From Bacteroidota bacterium (GTDB lineage: Bacteria > Bacteroidota > Bacteroidia > Chitinophagales > Chitinophagaceae): a stretch of DNA of 14,246 nt. Of the stretch, positions 10,778-14,246 are shown in pieces. The notes beneath the pieces were generated by a model. That model was given only the letters and a program-made list of their open reading frames with translations. It was not told where the DNA came from and did not search any database. The position numbers and the translations under genes were made by a program. Numbering within the stretch: the stretch's first letter is position 1; every line of letters starts with the position of its first letter. The DNA is taken from positions 1 through 14,246 of the forward strand of contig CANHIR010000030.1 of the NCBI GenBank assembly GCA_947461015.1, in the 5' to 3' direction.

Positions 10778-11161
10778 ATGAGCAAAGCGTTTAAACCAAC
10801 TGAAAGTGAATTAGAAATTTTAAGCATTTTATGGGAAAAAGGAAGTGCTACGGTAAGAGATGTACATAATATTATTTTTAAAACAAAAGAAGTTGGATAT
10901 ACCACAACGTTAAAATTAATGCAGATAATGCATGAGAAAGGAATAGTGAATCGTGATGTTTCTTCAAAAACGCATGTATATATTCCCAATTTTGAACAAT
11001 CAAAAGCACAGGAGCAATATGTTGGGAAAATGATAAAAACACTTTTTAGTGGCAGTACTTCGCAACTAGTAATGCAAGCCTTAGGCAATCATCAAACCAG
11101 TAATACCGATTTGAAAGAGATTAAAGATTTAATTGAACAATTAGAGAAAAGAGTAAAGTAA
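10778..11161 (+). CDS. BlaI/MecI/CopY-family transcriptional repressor
   Basis: This 127-residue winged-helix repressor starts with the family pattern PTESELEILSILWEKGSATV (7-26), then VRDVHNII and the recognition-helix region GYTTTLKLMQIMHEKGIV (40-57). The length matches BlaI and MecI (about 120-130). The C-terminal part is helical and would form the dimer interface (about 78-127). In characterised systems the repressor is removed by proteolysis triggered by the partner M56 membrane protease. That partner lies 28 nt downstream here with no terminator between, so the two form a likely operon. A palindrome immediately upstream suggests autoregulation. Nothing nearby indicates beta-lactam resistance, and in Bacteroidota such pairs are common with unknown inducers. 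No gene symbol is given because the regulated genes are unknown. Confidence 0.93.
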   Translation: MSKAFKPTESELEILSILWEKGSATVRDVHNIIFKTKEVGYTTTLKLMQIMHEKGIVNRDVSSKTHVYIPNFEQSKAQEQYVGKMIKTLFSGSTSQLVMQALGNHQTSNTDLKEIKDLIEQLEKRVK

Positions 11162-11189
11162 TATTGAATTTTTATAATAAAGTTTTTTA

Positions 11190-12656
11190 ATGACTTACTT
11201 AACACAAATACCATCCTCTTTATTTAATAATATTTTATGGTTGGGCATTTTATGGGTATTATTTGAATTTGTATCCTATTTTATAAAACCAAGTTCTAAA
11301 AATTTATTTTTACTCGCATGTTTTTTACAAATAAGCGCTAGTATTAAATTCATAATAGATATATCTTCAAATAATACGTATTCTATTATTCAGCTTAAGG
11401 CTATTTCAACAATTCCGCTAAATTCAACCCATCCCATATTTTTTTGTATTACTGGCATTTATTTTTTAGGGATGCTATTTTACTTATTAAGTTTTGTATA
11501 CAAATTATCAAACTTAAATAAATTAAAAATTTCAGCTAATTATGAGCAGGAAGCAAATTGGGTAAATTTATTAGAAACTACTTTTAAAATTAACCAACCC
11601 ATAAGAATTGGAGTTAGCCATAAAATAAATAGTCCAATGGTGTTTGGCTTTTTTGAGCCTATTATTTTATTGCCATTTTCAATTTGTAACCAACTTAGTA
11701 CTGAACAAATAAAATTAATTTTATTACATGAAATAGCACATGTTTTAAGAAAAGATTACTTTATAAATCTGATCCTTAATTTAACTGAAGTTTTGTTGTG
11801 GTTTAATCCATTTAGTTATTTATTTATTAGAAGAATTAACTTATTAAGAGAGTTATCTTGTGACGAATTTGTAGTTGAACATAGCAACGCACCTATCGCC
11901 TATTCTAAGGCACTATATCAATTGGCGCACAATGTGCAATCCAGAATGCCGAATCTTGCAATGGGAGCCATTGGAACTATTGAAAGTGATTTACTAACTC
12001 GTATTAGAAGTATTAATCAAATAAAAAATACATCAGTTTACCGTTTCAAGTTAATATTAAGTGTTTTTCTTTTTATGTTTATTGGTTTTTTGGGGAGTCT
12101 CTTGATAAAGAAATCAACTTATACAAATGCTGAAAAAACCTTAACATTAAATAGTAATCTTAAATATACCTATGTTGTTCATAAATCAAAAAATACAACC
12201 CTTAAAGTTGATGTTAAGAAGCCAATGCAAATTAGGAAACCGAATTTAGTTCAAAAAGAGGCCCAATTGGCCGTTAATAAATTAAACAATGAACTGAATG
12301 TTTTGGTTAAAAATGATTATGATATACTGTTGGATGAAACCAGGACATGGATAAAACAACATGAAAATCCTATTCAATATGCCAATTATTCCAATTCCAA
12401 TGACTCCTTAGATAATTTAATTGCTGAAAGATTACTAATGTCATCAATTATTAAAAGCTATCAACTTAAAAAAGCCATTTTAACACAAAAGCTTTCAAAG
12501 GCTAAAGACCACAATGAAGCCATCGATTATTTAATGAATAGTAAGGAATGGGATGATATCGTGTCTTACGAAAAATGGGCAAAGGAATTCCTAGGAAGGC
12601 ATCAACAAAGTAGTAGCTTGCCTACCACCACAACAAAACAACAAATCCAATATTGA
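11190..12656 (+). CDS. M56-family membrane metallopeptidase (BlaR1/MecR1-like)
   Basis: This 488-residue protein has about four hydrophobic segments (near 13-32, 38-56, 83-104 and 286-306) and a zinc-protease core. HEIAH (180-184) is the metal site and catalytic Glu, and ELSCDEFVV (221-229) supplies the downstream acidic ligand region. NSPMVFGFFEPIILLP (147-162) is a conserved M56 block just ahead of it. After the last membrane segment comes a polar region of about 180 residues (307-488) that lacks the SxxK motif of the penicillin-binding sensor found in BlaR1 and MecR1, so the signal is probably not a beta-lactam. It is paired with the BlaI-family gene and would inactivate that repressor on signal perception. 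The last 22 codons, encoding a Gln/Ser/Thr-rich tail, overlap the convergent WbqC gene. Confidence 0.9.
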   Translation: MTYLTQIPSSLFNNILWLGILWVLFEFVSYFIKPSSKNLFLLACFLQISASIKFIIDISSNNTYSIIQLKAISTIPLNSTHPIFFCITGIYFLGMLFYLLSFVYKLSNLNKLKISANYEQEANWVNLLETTFKINQPIRIGVSHKINSPMVFGFFEPIILLPFSICNQLSTEQIKLILLHEIAHVLRKDYFINLILNLTEVLLWFNPFSYLFIRRINLLRELSCDEFVVEHSNAPIAYSKALYQLAHNVQSRMPNLAMGAIGTIESDLLTRIRSINQIKNTSVYRFKLILSVFLFMFIGFLGSLLIKKSTYTNAEKTLTLNSNLKYTYVVHKSKNTTLKVDVKKPMQIRKPNLVQKEAQLAVNKLNNELNVLVKNDYDILLDETRTWIKQHENPIQYANYSNSNDSLDNLIAERLLMSSIIKSYQLKKAILTQKLSKAKDHNEAIDYLMNSKEWDDIVSYEKWAKEFLGRHQQSSSLPTTTTKQQIQY

Positions 12657-13187
12657 TAAATTGGGTAAAAATCCAGTTTTATCTTCAAATACTTGCTGAT
12701 ATTTTATTGGATTGGGCAGCTGATGATAATTCTTGGGAAGCCAAGGATCAATTCTTTTTTCTTCTATTTGGTTAGTTTTTACACCCCCCTTCCAATTCGC
12801 TTTCAAATTATTATTCACCCAATTATTGGTTTCGAGTAAAAAATCTACCAAAAAAATTGAATTCAAATCAAATAATTGATAAAGTGATGCTTCATAATAT
12901 TCAAAATATGGGGCCCTTTTATAACTTGAAACAATGGCTTTTAAATGCTGTTTATTCCAATCATTTTTAAAGTCAATTTTAATATCTTGAATGGGTAATC
13001 TTTGATCTCGTCCACCGATAATTGGGATTGACAATGATAAAGTGCCTTGCGCAGTAGCAATGATGGTTCGATTCTTGAAACTCATTTTTGTATATGGGCT
13101 CCTATTGTCAAAGCATATGTCCTTTTCAATCATTAAGGATTGAATGTATTGAATGGTCCCAAAATATTGTAAATCAGTTATATACAT
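12591..13187 (-). CDS. WbqC-family protein
   Basis: This protein of about 198 residues matches the WbqC family, which is often found with polysaccharide genes and has no firmly established activity. Recognisable blocks are MYITDLQYFG at the start, TKMSFKNRTII, LSLSIPIIGGRDQ, WNKQHLKAIVSSYKRAPYFE and, at the C-end, LSILDLLF. I chose the ATG at 13187 because family members usually begin just before the DLQYFG-like segment. The frame extends to another ATG at 13229, adding 14 residues of poor character that also contain a 7-bp-arm palindrome and a near -7 box (TAAGTTTT). The 3' end overlaps the M56 gene by 66 nt on the opposite strand. The overlapping part encodes conserved WbqC residues. Confidence 0.8.
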   Translation of the reverse strand: MYITDLQYFGTIQYIQSLMIEKDICFDNRSPYTKMSFKNRTIIATAQGTLSLSIPIIGGRDQRLPIQDIKIDFKNDWNKQHLKAIVSSYKRAPYFEYYEASLYQLFDLNSIFLVDFLLETNNWVNNNLKANWKGGVKTNQIEEKRIDPWLPKNYHQLPNPIKYQQVFEDKTGFLPNLSILDLLFCCGGRQATTLLMPS

Positions 13188-13202
13188 GCTTAACAAAAAC
13201 TT

Positions 13203-13222
13203 ATGTAAATATATTTTTACAT
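13203..13222. repeat. Inverted repeat between wbqC-like and LEA2-like genes
   Basis: ATGTAAA (13203-13209) and TTTACAT (13216-13222) form perfect 7-bp arms around a 6-nt spacer in the 72-nt divergent intergenic region. It could be an operator serving both promoters, but AT-rich DNA yields such palindromes by chance at a rate of about one per window of this size. Confidence 0.3.
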
Positions 13223-13259
13223 TCTCCAAATACCTATTATTTTTATAAAAATTTATAAA

Positions 13260-13760
13260 ATGCAGTCAATCAAAGTATATATAGTCTCTTTTATCCTTAT
13301 TTTATCAAGTTGTGCAACCCCTAAAGCTTTTGAAATCAAAGGCGTTAAAAATGTAAAAGTTGAAAAAGCTGGATTTAAAGAGAATATTTTTAATACTCAA
13401 TTGGAATGCTATAATCCGAACAAATTTAGTGTTGTGCTTAAAAAAATTGATTGTGATGTTTTTGTGAATGATAAAAAACTCACTCATTATTTGTTAGATG
13501 GAGAAATAGACATTCCTTCTGAAGCCACTTTTACTTTACCAGCTAGACTAGAAATAGCATTTAAATCTATTTTAGGGTATGGTGTAGATATCATGTTTAA
13601 CAAACCTTTCAAAATTTCTATTGTTGGAAATGCTACGGTTTCAAAAGGAATGTTTACTAAAACAGTTGCTTTAAATTATACAACTGTGAAAACCTTAAAC
13701 TTAAAAGAAGCAGTAGTAAGGGATTTAGTTAAAACAATACAGAGTCAGATAAATGAGTAG
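13260..13760 (+). CDS. LEA type 2 (WHy-like) domain lipoprotein
   Basis: This 166-residue small exported protein has a signal peptide (residues 1-17) ending in LSSC, with the lipidation Cys at residue 18. The rest resembles the LEA14/WHy beta-sandwich. The pattern includes a strand run around NTQLECYNPNKFSVVLKKID (45-64), where an N-P-N turn between strands is typical. VNDKKLTHYLLDGEIDIPSE and a later TFTLPARLEIAFKSILG-type strand pair follow. Bacterial members are mostly periplasmic or outer-membrane-anchored with no assigned biochemical role. It is divergent from the WbqC-like gene and ends 3 nt from the convergent pyrE stop. The family assignment is from strand pattern and recollection of Bacteroidota homologues. 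Confidence 0.75.
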   Translation: MQSIKVYIVSFILILSSCATPKAFEIKGVKNVKVEKAGFKENIFNTQLECYNPNKFSVVLKKIDCDVFVNDKKLTHYLLDGEIDIPSEATFTLPARLEIAFKSILGYGVDIMFNKPFKISIVGNATVSKGMFTKTVALNYTTVKTLNLKEAVVRDLVKTIQSQINE

Positions 13761-13763
13761 TAT

Positions 13764-14246
13764 TTATTGATTCCAAGTAGAAGGACTTTCTCTCCATTGC
13801 ATTAAAGTTTCTTGTGCACTTGCATCCATATCTCCTTTTTCAACTGCTAAGTCAATTAGGCTAGCGTAATTGGTTAATGAATAAAACGGGACACCTGCTT
13901 TTTTAAATGCTTCGTCTGCAACGTTAAATCCATAATTAAAAATGGAAACCATACCAACTACTTCTAATCCAGCATTTCTTAACACATCTACCACTTGCAA
14001 ACTACTTTTACCAGTAGATATTAAATCTTCAATGACTAATATTTTATGGGTATTTTCATATGCGCCTTCTATTTGATTTCCTAATCCATGCTCCTTGGGT
14101 TTAGGACGCACATAAATATAAGGAAGCTTTAATTGGTCGGCTGCCATGGCGCCCCATGGAATACCTGCTGTAGCAACACCCGCTAACATGTCTGCACTTT
14201 CGAATTTTTCAAAAATGACATTACACATTTCACTCTTTATAAAATC
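13764..14246 (-). CDS. pyrE: Orotate phosphoribosyltransferase, 5' end outside window
   Basis: The visible 160 codons are the C-terminal three quarters of PyrE (about 210 residues in full), which joins orotate to PRPP to make orotidine 5'-phosphate in pyrimidine synthesis. The frame is open through the window edge at 14246 (DFIKSE precedes the first internal Met), so the ATG at 14228 is internal. Key blocks are AGVATAGIPWGAMAADQL, then YVRPKPKEHGLGNQIEG (the flexible catalytic loop with its Lys and His residues). The PRPP-binding motif ILVIEDLISTGKSS is encoded at about 14040-13999. NYASL followed by a short acidic helix near the C-end also matches the family. It is convergent with the LEA2-like gene with only 3 nt between stop codons and no visible terminator. 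Confidence 0.95.
   Translation of the reverse strand, partial: DFIKSEMCNVIFEKFESADMLAGVATAGIPWGAMAADQLKLPYIYVRPKPKEHGLGNQIEGAYENTHKILVIEDLISTGKSSLQVVDVLRNAGLEVVGMVSIFNYGFNVADEAFKKAGVPFYSLTNYASLIDLAVEKGDMDASAQETLMQWRESPSTWNQ

Noticed and set aside
10463..11088. Minus-strand open frames over the hppA tail and the repressor gene
   Set aside because: Both are antisense to clear genes, and neither has a plausible promoter or family match.

Overview
The window is a compact, AT-rich chromosomal segment from a member of the Bacteroidota, probably Chitinophagia or Chitinophagaceae-like; the rank below phylum is inference. The evidence is TAnnTTTG-type promoter boxes, no clear Shine-Dalgarno sequences, SSC-type lipoproteins, WbqC and LEA2-like proteins, a BlaI/M56 regulatory pair, and glycan enzymes closely resembling those known from Elizabethkingia. 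No mobile elements, CRISPR arrays, tRNA or rRNA genes were seen. Base composition looks even throughout.

Layout from left to right. (1) The 3' end of a TPR-repeat protein gene, cut by the window edge, followed by a hairpin terminator. (2) An amino-sugar/glycoprotein salvage group: a Tat-exported GH109 alpha-N-acetylgalactosaminidase, a convergent NahK-like N-acetylhexosamine 1-kinase, a Tat-exported glycosylasparaginase, and a CutC-family TIM barrel. (3) D-3-phosphoglycerate dehydrogenase (SerA) on the minus strand. (4) A serine-hydrolase lipoprotein of the beta-lactamase/PBP-like fold. (5) A large K+-dependent membrane pyrophosphatase (HppA) with a recognisable promoter and a strong terminator. 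(6) A BlaI-family repressor and an M56 membrane metallopeptidase, likely one operon, with a palindrome just before the repressor start. (7) A WbqC-family protein on the minus strand whose 3' end overlaps the M56 gene. (8) A LEA2-like lipoprotein. (9) Orotate phosphoribosyltransferase (PyrE), running off the right edge.

The most coherent functional story is region 2. Exported enzymes would release GalNAc from glycoconjugates (GH109) and split the GlcNAc-Asn linkage of N-glycans (glycosylasparaginase). A cytoplasmic kinase would trap the free N-acetylhexosamine as the 1-phosphate. CutC sits directly behind the glycosylasparaginase in the same direction, which suggests a role in this pathway rather than in copper handling. 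The remainder is mostly housekeeping metabolism (SerA, PyrE, HppA) plus a small sensor/repressor module. Genes are tightly packed: all four convergent pairs overlap or nearly touch at their stop codons. I found no clear defence system or wholly novel machine. The best leads are the glycan cluster with CutC, the unusual glutamate placement and tail of HppA, the possible BlaI operator, and a terminator-like hairpin embedded in the kinase gene.
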